In this document: one piece after another, positions 38,867-48,500 of the stretch
How positions within the stretch are numbered: position 1 is the first letter of the stretch
Layout of the letters: each line of letters begins with the position of its first letter
Source of the DNA: Pseudomonas xionganensis
Lineage (GTDB): Bacteria > Pseudomonadota > Gammaproteobacteria > Pseudomonadales > Pseudomonadaceae
Assembly (NCBI RefSeq): GCF_009763245.1
Contig: NZ_WKJZ01000001.1
Location: 2,434,941 to 2,498,940 of the forward strand
Reading direction: 5' to 3'
DNA length: 64,000 bases
Translations under genes and position numbers: made by a program
Notes under the pieces: generated by a model
What the model saw: only the letters and a program-made list of their open reading frames with translations
What the model was told of the DNA's origin: nothing
Databases searched by the model: none

Positions 38867-39514
38867 CTACTGCCAGTTCTGCAGGGCCTGGCGCGCCACC
38901 TGGTTCATCGGCTCGGCGAGCAGCCCGGTGGGCGTCAGGCTGATGCTGTAGACCGCATCATCGGCGATCGGCAGGTAGTTCACGCGGACGGCCTGGGCAT
39001 CGAAGATAAACAGATCGCGCTGGCCAAGCCGCAACCAGCGCCACAGGTCGACCCCATAGGGGCTGCGGGCCAGTTCGACGCGAGTGCGCTGCGCCAGATT
39101 CTGCTGCTCGATAGACAGAAAGCGCCCAGACAGCTTCTGCAGACGATAGCCAGGCTGCAGACCAATCAACTGTGCCAGACCTTTCCAGCGCATAAAGCGT
39201 GCATCCAGCTGCCACAGATCCCCCTCCAGCAGCACGCTGTCCTCCTGCGCGCCCTGCAACAGATCAACTCGGTAATAGGGGCCTTCAGCCTTGAAGCTGA
39301 GAGTAGCCAGGGGTTTGTCCTGAGGGAGCGCCCGATAGCTGGCAACGTCCCAGGCCAGCAGACCAATCAACCCGGCCAGGGCAAGAAACGCCAGGCCACA
39401 GGTGCCACGCAGCCAGCCAAAAAACCAGTGACGATTGAACAATATGCGTGCAGCGATCAACGAGGTCAGCACGCCCATCAATGCCAACACCCACACCAGC
39501 CCCTGGTACTGCAT
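38867..39514 (-). CDS. Conserved-looking membrane protein of unknown function
   Basis: A 215-residue protein with two N-terminal transmembrane helices (LVWVLALMGVLTSLIAARIL and GLAFLALAGLIGLLAWDV). A 140-residue soluble domain follows, probably periplasmic and beta-rich (LATLSFKAEGPYYRVDLLQG, VRVNYLPIADDAVYSISLTPTG). AAGGAA precedes the ATG. Homologues in pseudomonads are sometimes labelled as efflux-related, but nothing in the sequence supports transport. It is divergent from the TauE/SafE gene. Confidence 0.78.
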   Translation of the reverse strand: MQYQGLVWVLALMGVLTSLIAARILFNRHWFFGWLRGTCGLAFLALAGLIGLLAWDVASYRALPQDKPLATLSFKAEGPYYRVDLLQGAQEDSVLLEGDLWQLDARFMRWKGLAQLIGLQPGYRLQKLSGRFLSIEQQNLAQRTRVELARSPYGVDLWRWLRLGQRDLFIFDAQAVRVNYLPIADDAVYSISLTPTGLLAEPMNQVARQALQNWQ

Positions 39515-39614
39515 CGAGTCAATTCCTTATTACTGAAAACCCCGGCATTATGCGCAGCACGACTGTGTGCGAACAGCACAAGCACCACACAATCAGACAC
39601 AGGACGTCTTTTTA

Positions 39615-40403
39615 ATGCCCTTTATCCCTGAACTCGGCGTCGAGCCCGGCATTCTGCTGGTCCTGGCCCTGGTGGCCTTTACCGCCGGATTTATCGATGC
39701 CATCGCCGGTGGCGGTGGCCTGCTCACCATCCCCGCCCTGCTCACCGCCGGTCTGCCCCCGCATCTGGTACTGGGTACCAACAAACTGTGCGCCACCTTT
39801 GGTTCAGCCACGGCCAGCTACACCTTTTATCGACGCAAACTGTTCAACCCCGGGCAATGGCGTAACGCTCTGATCGGTACCGCTATCGGCGCCCTGCTCG
39901 GCGCCGCCCTGGCGCAATGGCTGCCTTCGGCCTGGCTCAACCAGATGCTGCCCGCCGTGGTATTCGCCTGCGGCCTGTACCTACTGTTCGGTCGCACACC
40001 GGAAACCGGCCCCACCACCGACCAGCCCATTGCCACCCGCAGGCAGTGGCCGCAAAGCCTGGGCCTGGGTTTTTACGATGGCGTGGCCGGCCCCGGTACC
40101 GGCGCCTTCTGGACCGTCAGCAGCCTGCTGCTCTATCCCCTGGACCTGCTACGCGCCAGCGGCGTGGCGCGCAGCATGAACTTCGTCAGCAACGCCTGCG
40201 CCCTGATGGTGTTTATCATCAGCGGCCAGGTGGCCTGGTTGCTCGGCATCAGCATGGGGCTGGCGTTGATGGCCGGCGCCTTTATCGGTGCACGCACGGC
40301 CATCAAGGGCGGCTCGAAGTTTATCCGCCCGGTGTTCATTTTGGTGGTGTTGGCCCTGACCGCCCGGCTGGCCTGGCAGCACTGGTTTGGCCAGGGTCTA
40401 TAG
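39615..40403 (+). CDS. TauE/SafE (TSUP) family anion permease
   Basis: A 262-residue integral membrane protein of about eight helices with the internal-duplication signatures of the TSUP family: GFIDAIAGGGGLLTIPAL near the N-terminus and GFYDGVAGPGTGAFW in the second half. Family members export sulfite, sulfoacetate or related sulfonates and organosulfur anions. The start MPFIPELGV has AGGA about 11 bases upstream. No sulfonate-catabolism genes adjoin it, so the substrate is open. It converges on nudC with a 5-bp gap. Confidence 0.88.
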   Translation: MPFIPELGVEPGILLVLALVAFTAGFIDAIAGGGGLLTIPALLTAGLPPHLVLGTNKLCATFGSATASYTFYRRKLFNPGQWRNALIGTAIGALLGAALAQWLPSAWLNQMLPAVVFACGLYLLFGRTPETGPTTDQPIATRRQWPQSLGLGFYDGVAGPGTGAFWTVSSLLLYPLDLLRASGVARSMNFVSNACALMVFIISGQVAWLLGISMGLALMAGAFIGARTAIKGGSKFIRPVFILVVLALTARLAWQHWFGQGL

Positions 40404-40408
40404 CGGAT

Positions 40409-41239
40409 CTATGCGTGCAGTGCGGGCTCTGGCAGCCCCAGCTGGCGCGCCACATAGAGATCGATCAGATAACGGGCAATGGAGCGAGCGGCCGGCAGGG
40501 GTGGCAACTGGTGCACACTGAACCACTGGGCGTCTTCGATCTCATCGACCTGCATCTGGATATCGCCCGAGACATATTCGGCATGAAAACCCAGCATCAG
40601 TGAGTGGGGGAACGGCCAGCCCTGGCTGCCGATGTATTGCAGCTGACCGACCTCGACCCCGACTTCCTCGCGCACCTCGCGCACCACGCATTGCTCGACC
40701 GACTCCCCCGCCTCGACGAAGCCGGCCAGGGTGCTGTAGACCCCAGGCACGAAACGTGGCGAACGGGCCAGCAGTATCTCGTCGCCGCGGGTCACCAGCA
40801 CGATCATGCTCGGCGACAGCCGCGGGTAATGGCGCACGTCACAGGCCGGACAGTGCATGGCGCGCTCGCCCGCAACAGCCTGCATGGCGCTGCCACAGCT
40901 GCCACAAAAGCGATGCTGGCGCGCCCAGGTGCCAATCTGGGTGGTATAGCCGAGCATACGGAAGGTGTCGGCATCGCCCTGCAACATAAACTGTCGCAGG
41001 CTTTGCCAGGCACAACCGGGTATATCCGCAGGATATTGCAGTTCCAGCAGGTAGACGGCATCACCGTCGAAATGACCGACGCCGTGCTCGGCCAAGATCG
41101 GCAGATCCTGCTTTTTCAACCATTCCCGCGGAAACAGCAGGCCGTTGCTGTCACAGAGAAAATGCTGCTGGCAGTGCACCAAGGCCCAGCCGCCGGCCAG
41201 CCCAGCATCGAGCAGGGCCGGCTGCCAACGTGAAATCAT
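40409..41239 (-). CDS. nudC: NAD(H) pyrophosphatase / NAD-RNA decapping hydrolase NudC
   Basis: NudC cleaves NADH and NAD+ and removes 5' NAD caps from RNA. The 276-residue product contains the four-cysteine zinc site (FCGSCG and CPAC), the Nudix box [22 protein letters not shown] and the NudC-specific SQGWPFPHS motif. Its ATG directly follows the fimL stop (TAAATG, no gap), so translation is probably coupled to fimL. The role in the cell is NAD turnover or RNA quality control. Confidence 0.95.
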   Translation of the reverse strand: MISRWQPALLDAGLAGGWALVHCQQHFLCDSNGLLFPREWLKKQDLPILAEHGVGHFDGDAVYLLELQYPADIPGCAWQSLRQFMLQGDADTFRMLGYTTQIGTWARQHRFCGSCGSAMQAVAGERAMHCPACDVRHYPRLSPSMIVLVTRGDEILLARSPRFVPGVYSTLAGFVEAGESVEQCVVREVREEVGVEVGQLQYIGSQGWPFPHSLMLGFHAEYVSGDIQMQVDEIEDAQWFSVHQLPPLPAARSIARYLIDLYVARQLGLPEPALHA

Positions 41240-42919
41240 TTAGGCAGCCACCGCAATGCCCAGGGCACGCACGCTTTCCTCGGCCAGATCGAGCACGCTG
41301 GGCTGGGTTTCCGGACGCATCACCGCGCCGGCTTCGAGGAAGTACTCAAGACTGCTCAAGGCATCGGCCAGTGTCTCCAGCATCTGCTCGGAAGGCATCT
41401 GCTGCGCATCGAACATCTGCTTCTGGATGTATTCGGCGCAGGCCCCCACCAGCATGGCGGCGCGTTCCTGGCCGAGGAACCACAGCCCCCCGCGCACAGC
41501 CTGCAGGCTCACGGGCACATTGGACAGGTGCATGCGCTCACCGGATGACTCCAGATAGGAGGTAATCGCTCGCTTGGCCATGGCCAGACCGGCCTGGGCC
41601 TCGTCCACCACCACAATGCGCGCCTCGTTGAGCTGATGCTGGGCGAACGACTCGGCCTCATCGCCTGGCTGCGTGTGACTCGGACGACTGTCACGCCCCT
41701 GGCCTTTTTCCAGACTGGCCACCATACCTTCGACATAGAGCACCGCATCGGCCAGCTTGAGCAGCTCCTGGGGCGGTGGCGGGCTGTCTTCACGCCAGGC
41801 GCCGACAACAGGCAACTGGGCATTCAGGGAATTGCCCGCAGAACTCAGGCCGACCATGCCAAGGGTCTTGCTCAGTTTGCCGAGCAAGGCATGCAGATTG
41901 CTCAGGCTATCGGCATTGACCGTGCCGCGCTCGATCAGATCAAGCATATCCTTGACGCTAGCCAACTCCTCACGAATGGCCGCACTGAGGGAACGCATGA
42001 CCGACTGGCCAGGCCCCGCCAGACGCTGGTATTCCTCTTCCAGCAGGTGATCGGTAAAAGGCAGCGAGGTCAGGGCGAAGATCTCGCGGATCGGCGCGAC
42101 CAATGCGCCCCGGGTATCGGCCAGGGCCACCAGATACAGCAGTTCCTTGAGCAGATTGCGTGGCGCTTCATACTGGCCATTGACCAGGAGCTGCTTGAGC
42201 TCGCGGTCGATACGCGAGAACAGCTGCTTGCGCGCCTTGCGTGGCAACAGCTGCCCTTCCAGCTGGGCTTCGACCGCAGCCGCAGCGATCCAGCACAGGC
42301 GGCCGCGAGGCTCATTGGCGAACAGGCTATCCAGACGGCCCAGGGCACGGCCCATCAACTTGAGGCTGGCCTGAACGTTCTGCTCACGGATAAAGCCCAG
42401 CAGCCCGACCTGATACATATGCCGCAAGCGTCGCCCTTCGTTTTCCTTGGCAGCAGCATCCAGCGCCACAGGAGCTGTGCGCGGCCGCGGGTGGTCGAGA
42501 CGTACGCTGAAGAAGAAGCTTTCCGCCAGCGGGGCCTGCCCCCCGGCCTGGCGCAGATCATTGATCGCCGGCAGCAGCAGTTCCGGCATTTCCTGGCGAT
42601 TGGCTTCGACATGCTCCAGATAGCGACGCAGCACATGCAGGGCATTGCTCAGGGCCGAGAGCTGGGTGTCGCGCTCGTTGCCGGCGCCGGTGGGGATATC
42701 GGTGGCCTGATCCAGCACTTCCTGGGCCAGCAACTCAGCACCGGCCAGTTCGACCAGGTTCAGGGTGCCACGCACCTGGTGCAGATTTTCCACCGCCTGT
42801 TGCAGCAGGCTGCCGTTATGCCGGTCGGCGATAAACTGTTCAAGGCTCGACTCTGCCTCTTCCATAGTGGTGAAGAGTTCATCGCGAACCAGACTGAGGG
42901 AACTCGCGCCAGAAGCCAT
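41240..42919 (-). CDS. fimL: FimL-like regulator related to the ChpA N-terminus
   Basis: FimL is a non-phosphorylatable relative of the Hpt array of ChpA that connects the type IV pilus chemosensory system to cAMP synthesis and twitching in P. aeruginosa. The 559-residue length fits. It starts MASGASSLSLVRDELFTTM and shows helical-bundle repeats with HQVRGTLNLVEL and VRGGLWFLGQERAAML, sites resembling Hpt motifs (HxxRG). In the second site the histidine position is not preserved. It lies upstream of nudC without a gap. The symbol rests on domain pattern, length and the fimL-nudC adjacency. Confidence 0.82.
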   Translation of the reverse strand: MASGASSLSLVRDELFTTMEEAESSLEQFIADRHNGSLLQQAVENLHQVRGTLNLVELAGAELLAQEVLDQATDIPTGAGNERDTQLSALSNALHVLRRYLEHVEANRQEMPELLLPAINDLRQAGGQAPLAESFFFSVRLDHPRPRTAPVALDAAAKENEGRRLRHMYQVGLLGFIREQNVQASLKLMGRALGRLDSLFANEPRGRLCWIAAAAVEAQLEGQLLPRKARKQLFSRIDRELKQLLVNGQYEAPRNLLKELLYLVALADTRGALVAPIREIFALTSLPFTDHLLEEEYQRLAGPGQSVMRSLSAAIREELASVKDMLDLIERGTVNADSLSNLHALLGKLSKTLGMVGLSSAGNSLNAQLPVVGAWREDSPPPPQELLKLADAVLYVEGMVASLEKGQGRDSRPSHTQPGDEAESFAQHQLNEARIVVVDEAQAGLAMAKRAITSYLESSGERMHLSNVPVSLQAVRGGLWFLGQERAAMLVGACAEYIQKQMFDAQQMPSEQMLETLADALSSLEYFLEAGAVMRPETQPSVLDLAEESVRALGIAVAA

Positions 42920-42969
42920 GGATCAATGCGCCTCCCGCGCTGCAATGAAAGACCGTGGGAAGGACAGCA

Positions 42970-43782
42970 TCAGTCGGCGAACTCCGGCTTCTGCTTGCTC
43001 ATATGGGCGGCCATGGCCACCCGCAGATCCACCGACTGCAGCATGGCGGCATTCCAGGTGGCAATGTATTCGAGGCCGTCGTCGACCCTGTGATCGCGCA
43101 TATAGCGAATCATTTCCTTGGTGCCACGCACCGCAATTGGCGACTTCGCGGCAATCTCACGGGCAATGCCCATCACGCCATCAAGCAGCGCCTCGGGGCT
43201 GTCATAGGTGCGGTTGACCAGGCCGATACGCTGAGCCTCGACGCCATCGATGGTGCGCCCGGTGTAAGCCAGTTCGCGCATCATGCCGTCACCGATGATG
43301 CGCGGCAGACGCTGCAGGGTGCCGACGTCGGCAGCCATGCCGATGTCGATTTCCTTGATGGAGAACTGCGCATCAACCGTCGAGTAGCGCATGTCGCAGG
43401 CCGATACCAGGTCGATGGCGCCACCCAGGCAATAGCCATGAATGGCCGCCAGCACCGGCTTGCTGCAGTTGTCCACGGCATTGAAGGAGGCTTGCAGTTC
43501 GAGGATCTTGCGTCGCAGCATCTGGGCATTGCGGCCTACATCCGGCCCCATCTTGCTGCCCAGACTGGCCAGCATCATCAGGTCGATGCCCGAGGAGAAG
43601 TGTTTGCCCGCTCCGGAAATCACCACTGCCCGCACCTGATCGGTGTCTTCGATCCAACGGAAGATGTCGATGATTTCGCTCCAGAAGTCCGCATTCATGG
43701 CGTTGATCTTCTCGGGGCGGTTGATCACCACATGGGCGACCTTGTCTGCCAACTCGACATTAAAGGCTTTGTAGTCGGACAC
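42970..43782 (-). CDS. Crotonase-family protein, delta(3,5)-delta(2,4)-dienoyl-CoA isomerase-like
   Basis: A 270-residue crotonase, acting on acyl-CoAs. The oxyanion-hole segments are KHFSSGIDLMML and HGYCLGGAIDLVSACD. The catalytic block KEIDIGMAADVGTLQRLP closely follows that of dienoyl-CoA isomerase (ECH1), carrying its Glu and Asp residues, so isomerisation of dienoyl-CoAs from unsaturated fatty acids is likelier than hydration. GTG start with GAGGA 8 bases upstream. It is 50 bp upstream of fimL on the same strand. Confidence 0.88.
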   Translation of the reverse strand: MSDYKAFNVELADKVAHVVINRPEKINAMNADFWSEIIDIFRWIEDTDQVRAVVISGAGKHFSSGIDLMMLASLGSKMGPDVGRNAQMLRRKILELQASFNAVDNCSKPVLAAIHGYCLGGAIDLVSACDMRYSTVDAQFSIKEIDIGMAADVGTLQRLPRIIGDGMMRELAYTGRTIDGVEAQRIGLVNRTYDSPEALLDGVMGIAREIAAKSPIAVRGTKEMIRYMRDHRVDDGLEYIATWNAAMLQSVDLRVAMAAHMSKQKPEFAD

Positions 43783-43998
43783 GGCAGTAATCCTCAGCAG
43801 ATGGCGCGCAAGCGCATATAGATATTCTTATGAGTTAAACGAGCCAACTATAACAAGCAAAGCATAAATGTCGATGCTGGCCAGTGTGATGCACCACTAG
43901 AGTTAAGCCTAGTTTTGAATATCCAAGCTAAGCATTTGATCTGAGGACTTTAAACAGAATGGGCGACACCTCTGCCAAGGTGCCGCCCGTATCCAGCC
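43783..43998. other. AT-rich intergenic gap between the crotonase gene and ldcA
   Basis: 216 bp with no open frame of note and visibly lower GC than its surroundings, containing the ldcA terminator at 43961-43988 and the crotonase promoter region. In P. aeruginosa, as I recall, transporter genes (an ldcB-type antiporter and nhaB) lie here; they are absent. Confidence 0.6.
43961..43988 (-). terminator. Terminator of ldcA
   Basis: An 11-bp stem (43961-43971 with 43978-43988) lies 10 bases past the ldcA stop. The single mismatch on the plus strand becomes a G-U pair in the minus transcript, and a T-rich stretch follows. Confidence 0.7.
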
Positions 43999-46269
43999 TC
44001 AGGCCTTGATGCAATCGACCGTATAGCGATAGCCCTCGCCCTCTTCTATCCGTTGCAACCCGTGAACGTCGGTATCGAAACCCGGGAAACGCTGATCGAA
44101 GTCGCGGGCGAACGCCAGGTAATCGATGATCGCGCGGGTCGCCGGGGTAAATCGCTCACCCGGCATGATCAGGGGGATGCCTGGCGGATAAGGCACCAGC
44201 ATCACGGCAGCGATACGCCCTTCCAGCGCTTGCACCGGCACCGCTTCAACCTCGCCACGCACCAACTGGTTGTAGGCATCAGCCGGCTTGATCGCGACCT
44301 CCGGCAGCACCGTGTACATGCGTTTGAGGGCCTTGGCCGTGGCATTTTCCCGGTAGCAGGCATGCAGGGCATCACACAGGTCGCGCAGGCCCATGCCCTG
44401 ATAGTGAGCACCACCGACCTGCGCTATGGATGGCAACACCTCGCTCAGCGGCATATTGGCATCGTAGCTGCGTTTGAACTCCAGCAACTCGGTCAGCAGG
44501 GTGCTCCACTTACCCTTGGTAATGCCCATGGAAAACAGCACCAGGAAGGAATACAGGCCGGTCTTTTCCACCACCAGGCCACGTTCCCAGAGGAACTTGC
44601 TGACCACCGCCGCCGGGATGCCCTGCTCGCCCAGCACACCCGAAGCTTCCAGGCCCGGGGTGACCAGTGTGACCTTGATCGGATCGAGCAGCACATAGTC
44701 CTCGGCCACCTCGCCAAAGCCATGCCAGTCGGCCCGGGGCTGCAGCACCCAGTCACCGGTGCGCACATCATCGGCACCCTCGGCCTGGGGCGGTTGCCAG
44801 ATGCTGAACCACCAATCATCGGCAGCGAGGTTCTGTCGCAGATTGGCCAGGGCACGGCGAAAGCTCAGGGCTTCATCGAAGGTTTCCTGGATCAGTGAAC
44901 GCCCGGCCGGGCCTTCCATCATGGCCGAGGCCACATCCAGGGACGCGATGATGCCGTACTGCGGCGAGGTGGAGATGTGCATCATAAAGGCTTCGTTGAA
45001 GCGATCCCGGTCCAGCTGGCGCTGCCCGCCATCCTGCACATGGATCATCGAGGCCTGACTGAAAGCCGCCAGCAGCTTGTGGGTGGAATGGGTGGTAAAC
45101 ACCAGCGGCGCATCTTCGGTGCGCGCCGTGCCCATGCCGTAACGGCCGGAGTAGAACTCGTGGAAGGCCGCATAGGCGTACCAGGCCTCATCGAAATGCA
45201 AGACTTCGACACTGTTACCCAGCGTCTGCTTGATCAGCTCGGCGTTGTAGCACAGGCCGTCATAGGTGGAGTTGGTCACCACCACCAGCTTGACCTTGGC
45301 CGTGGCGCTGTCGATGCCGCGCTCCCGGGCCAGGGGGCTGGCGGCGATCTTGGCCTGGATCGACTCACGGCTGAATTCGCTCAACGGGATCGGCCCGATA
45401 ATGCCCAGCTCATTGCGCTCCGGGCACAGATACAGCGGAATGGCACCGGTCATGATGATCGAATGCAGGATCGACTTGTGGCAGTTGCGGTCCACCAATA
45501 CCAGATCATCGCGGCCAACCATGGAGTGCCAGACAATCTTGTTCGCCGTGGAGGTGCCATTGATCACGAAATAGGTGTGATCGGCGCCGAAGTTACGCGC
45601 GGCGCGGGCTTCAGCTTCGGCCAGGGGGCCGGTGTGGTCGAGCAGCGAACCCAGCTCCGGTACCGATACCGAGAGGTCCGAGCGCAGGGTGTTTTCCCCG
45701 AAGAACTGGTGAAACGCCTGCCCCACCGGACTCTTGCGATAAGCCACGCCACCGCCATGACCCGGGGTATGCCAGGAATAGTTGGACTCCGAGGTGTGCT
45801 GCACCAGGGCCTTGAAGAAAGGTGGTAGCAGGCCGTCCAGATAGTTGCGCGCAGCGCGGGCCACCTGGCGGGCCAGGAAAGGCACGGTGTCTTCAAACAG
45901 GTAGAGAATGCCGCGCAGATGGTTCAGGTCGGCCATGGCCTCGGCCGGCGCGTTCTCGATGGTCACCTGCTCGCCCAGGGCGAAGATCGGCAGATGCGGC
46001 GCACGCCGGCGCGCCACGCGGATCAGCTCCACCATGTCCTGCAGCAGGTGCTTGTTCTCCCCCGCCCCTTCGGCGGCCACCAGGATGCAGGCCAGGCCGT
46101 GGTGGGTGGAGGCGACGATGCGCCCCTCCGCGGAACTCGCGGTGGAAAGGATCTGAAAGCCGTCCTGCTCCAATTCATGGGCAATGGCACGCACCCGATC
46201 ACCGGCCACGGTATCGGCCTTGATGTCGCGGTGCACAATCAGGACGGGGAATTTGAGGTCTTTATACAT
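43999..46269 (-). CDS. ldcA: Lysine decarboxylase (LdcA-type, PLP-dependent)
   Basis: LdcA decarboxylates lysine to cadaverine in the cytoplasm; in P. aeruginosa it opens the lysine catabolic route and is controlled by ArgR. The 756-residue product has the fold-I Orn/Lys/Arg decarboxylase architecture: an N-terminal response-regulator-like wing domain (LKFPVLIVHRDIKADT), the central domain with HTPGHGGGVAYRKSP and LHFDEAWYAYAAFHEFY, and the PLP lysine K398 in HSTHKLLAAFSQ. The start MYKDLKFPV has AGGGA upstream. A cadaverine/lysine antiporter is not adjacent. Arginine or ornithine decarboxylase activity cannot be excluded, but length and motifs fit LdcA. Confidence 0.9.
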   Translation of the reverse strand: MYKDLKFPVLIVHRDIKADTVAGDRVRAIAHELEQDGFQILSTASSAEGRIVASTHHGLACILVAAEGAGENKHLLQDMVELIRVARRRAPHLPIFALGEQVTIENAPAEAMADLNHLRGILYLFEDTVPFLARQVARAARNYLDGLLPPFFKALVQHTSESNYSWHTPGHGGGVAYRKSPVGQAFHQFFGENTLRSDLSVSVPELGSLLDHTGPLAEAEARAARNFGADHTYFVINGTSTANKIVWHSMVGRDDLVLVDRNCHKSILHSIIMTGAIPLYLCPERNELGIIGPIPLSEFSRESIQAKIAASPLARERGIDSATAKVKLVVVTNSTYDGLCYNAELIKQTLGNSVEVLHFDEAWYAYAAFHEFYSGRYGMGTARTEDAPLVFTTHSTHKLLAAFSQASMIHVQDGGQRQLDRDRFNEAFMMHISTSPQYGIIASLDVASAMMEGPAGRSLIQETFDEALSFRRALANLRQNLAADDWWFSIWQPPQAEGADDVRTGDWVLQPRADWHGFGEVAEDYVLLDPIKVTLVTPGLEASGVLGEQGIPAAVVSKFLWERGLVVEKTGLYSFLVLFSMGITKGKWSTLLTELLEFKRSYDANMPLSEVLPSIAQVGGAHYQGMGLRDLCDALHACYRENATAKALKRMYTVLPEVAIKPADAYNQLVRGEVEAVPVQALEGRIAAVMLVPYPPGIPLIMPGERFTPATRAIIDYLAFARDFDQRFPGFDTDVHGLQRIEEGEGYRYTVDCIKA

Positions 46270-46438
46270 TGTGACGTCCCTGGAAATGACAGGCCCCAGC
46301 CTGCCCGTCATGCCAGAGTAGAGACTCGCCGCAACCGGCGGAACCCCCGCAGCGTCAGGCTATAAGAAAAGGTCGCAATTCTGGGGTCAGCTGCTGTTTC
46401 GTGCGCGGCTGCGCTGAAACGGCAACAGACCCCGAGCA

Positions 46439-47176
46439 TCAGGCCTCGCCGGTCTCCTGCTGGGACCACAGCGCCGGCGCTCCAGCCGCTTTCTCGATGG
46501 CTGCCAGGCGCGCCTGGTGCGCGGCGATTTCCTCGGCGCTGGCACGAATGATCCGCGTGGGCGCTCGCTCGGCCGCCAGGCGGCGGATCGGGCTGGCCGT
46601 CTGGCGACCGCTGCCATCGCTGTCGGCGCCCTCGCCCGCCAGGGACAGGTGGGTCTGACCACCGGTCATGGCCAGGTAGACGTCGGCCAGGATCTCGGCA
46701 TCGAGCAAGGCGCCGTGCAGTTCCCGGCCGGAGTTGTCGACCCCATAACGCTTGCACAAAGCGTCGAGATTGTTGCGCTGACCCGGGTGCCGCTCACGAG
46801 CCATCAGCAGGGTGTCGAGGATCGAGCAATGCTCGCTGATGTCGGCGCGGTCGTCCTGCTTGATCAGGGCGAATTCGTTGTTGATAAAGCCAACGTCGAA
46901 CGCCGCGTTATGGATGATCAGCTGGGCGCCCTTAATAAAGTCAAAGAACTCGTCGGCCACTTCCCTGAAGCGTGGCTTGTCCTGCACGAACTCATTGGTG
47001 ATGCCGTGCACCGCGATGGCGCCTTCGTCGATCTCGCGATCAGGCTGCAGGTAGACGTGATAGTGACGCCCGGTCAGGCGTCGGCCCATCAACTCGACAC
47101 AGCCGATTTCAATAATGCGGTGACCATCGGCCACCGGCATACCGGTGGTTTCGGTATCCAACACGACGCTACGCAT
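46439..47176 (-). CDS. dnaQ: DNA polymerase III epsilon subunit (proofreading 3'-5' exonuclease)
   Basis: DnaQ is the DEDDh proofreading exonuclease of the replicative polymerase. The 245-residue product shows ExoI VLDTETTG (D7 and E9), Exo[11 protein letters not shown] and Exo[17 protein letters not shown]. The C-terminal tail that binds the alpha subunit is present (about residues 185-245). The start overlaps the rnhA stop by 8 bp, so the two are translationally coupled, the classic rnhA-dnaQ arrangement but here in tandem rather than divergent as in E. coli. Confidence 0.95.
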   Translation of the reverse strand: MRSVVLDTETTGMPVADGHRIIEIGCVELMGRRLTGRHYHVYLQPDREIDEGAIAVHGITNEFVQDKPRFREVADEFFDFIKGAQLIIHNAAFDVGFINNEFALIKQDDRADISEHCSILDTLLMARERHPGQRNNLDALCKRYGVDNSGRELHGALLDAEILADVYLAMTGGQTHLSLAGEGADSDGSGRQTASPIRRLAAERAPTRIIRASAEEIAAHQARLAAIEKAAGAPALWSQQETGEA

Positions 47177-47621
47177 GCTTTTTTGCCCTCACTTCATCGA
47201 CACCACGGTTGGCCAGCTGATCGGCCCGCTCGTTACCCGGGTGACCGGTATGCCCCCGCACCCACTGCCAGGTGACCTTGTGCCGATTGACCTGCTCATC
47301 CAGCGCCTGCCACAGATCGGCATTCTTTACCGGCTCCTTGCTGGCAGTCTTCCAGCCGCGCTTTTTCCAGTTTGGCATCCACTCCTGAATGCCCTTCATC
47401 ACATACTGCGAATCGGTGATCAGGCGCACTTCGCAGGGCCGGGTCAGGGCGATCAGCCCACAGATCGCGGCCATCAGTTCCATGCGGTTGTTGGTGGTAT
47501 TGGGCTCGCCGCCCCAGAGTTCCTTTTCCACCCCCTTGCACACCAGCAGGGCTCCCCAGCCACCCACACCCGGATTACCCTTGCAGGCCCCATCGGTGTA
47601 TATCTCCACCTGCTCACTCAT
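47169..47621 (-). CDS. rnhA: Ribonuclease HI
   Basis: RNase HI degrades RNA in RNA-DNA hybrids. The 150-residue product has the catalytic carboxylates in [12 protein letters not shown] (D10), NRMELMAA and ITDSQYV, plus [11 protein letters not shown] near the C-terminus. The basic protrusion [12 protein letters not shown] is present. The ATG start at 47621 gives the canonical [11 protein letters not shown]. It overlaps dnaQ by 8 bp and is preceded within 21 bp by the methyltransferase gene. Confidence 0.96.
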   Translation of the reverse strand: MSEQVEIYTDGACKGNPGVGGWGALLVCKGVEKELWGGEPNTTNNRMELMAAICGLIALTRPCEVRLITDSQYVMKGIQEWMPNWKKRGWKTASKEPVKNADLWQALDEQVNRHKVTWQWVRGHTGHPGNERADQLANRGVDEVRAKKHA

Positions 47622-47642
47622 CAAACATCATTTCCATACAAT

Positions 47643-48404
47643 TCAGGGCGATTTCAGATCCCGCTGGCTGACCTTGGCCACCGGCATGGGAATCAATTTA
47701 CCCATTGGCTGACGGCGGCTCTGCTGCAGGGGCCTGAGCCCCATCACCAGCTTGCGTGCCACCAATAGATAGAAGCCGGCGCCCGGGGCCTGCCAACGGC
47801 CACCAAAGCGTTCAAGCGGCAGCAGACGAGCCTGCCAGGCCGGCGAAGAAAACGGCGGACGATAGCACCCGAAGCGGCGTTTCTCCAGCGCAAAGCCCAG
47901 CAGGTGCAACCAGTCACTGACCCGCCCCGGCGCGATGCAGCGCGCACGTCGGAAGGCATCGCGGCTGTACAGACGCTTCGTGCCCCAGGCGCTCAGGGGG
48001 TTGACGCCCACAATCAGCAGATGCCCGCCCGGTCGCACACTGCGTGCGGCTTCACGCAGCAGACCATGGGGCGACAGGCTGAAATCCAGCCCATGCTGCA
48101 GCACCACCACATCGGCGGCATGCTCACCGAGCGGCCAGGACTGCTCCTCACAGACAATTTCCACCCCGGCAAAAGGCGCTCCCAGACGCACACTGCGCTG
48201 AATCTGCGTGGCCTGGGCCATGGGCTGGCCGCCGGGGCCGTAATGCACCAGATAGCCGCCAAAGAAGCGCGCCAACTCTTCCTCCAGCAGGCGCTGCTGA
48301 TCCTGCAGCAGCAATTGCCCCTGGGGGGTCTCGAACCAGGCGCGGGCTTCACCGATCAGGTCCAGCCACTGGCTGTCAGCCTGGGCAAAGGGATGTTCAG
48401 TCAT
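47643..48404 (-). CDS. Class I SAM-dependent methyltransferase (Methyltransf_11 type)
   Basis: A 253-residue SAM-dependent methyltransferase. A weak motif I region is followed by [45 protein letters not shown], the characteristic post-I to motif III block. The start MTEHPFAQ has GGAG 9 bases upstream. It heads the run methyltransferase-rnhA-dnaQ and diverges from gloB across 96 bp. The substrate is unknown. Confidence 0.86.
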   Translation of the reverse strand: MTEHPFAQADSQWLDLIGEARAWFETPQGQLLLQDQQRLLEEELARFFGGYLVHYGPGGQPMAQATQIQRSVRLGAPFAGVEIVCEEQSWPLGEHAADVVVLQHGLDFSLSPHGLLREAARSVRPGGHLLIVGVNPLSAWGTKRLYSRDAFRRARCIAPGRVSDWLHLLGFALEKRRFGCYRPPFSSPAWQARLLPLERFGGRWQAPGAGFYLLVARKLVMGLRPLQQSRRQPMGKLIPMPVAKVSQRDLKSP

Positions 48405-48500
48405 GTACATGCGCTCCACAAAGCGCCCTGCGGGCCGTGTCGGCTCGCGTCGGACTTTCAGGATAAGATGCACCTTTGTTCCCCGTTTGGCGAATCCACC

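Noticed and set aside
46270..46438. ArgR operator upstream of ldcA
   Set aside because: A TGT-like half site is present but does not match the Pseudomonas ArgR consensus well enough to call.
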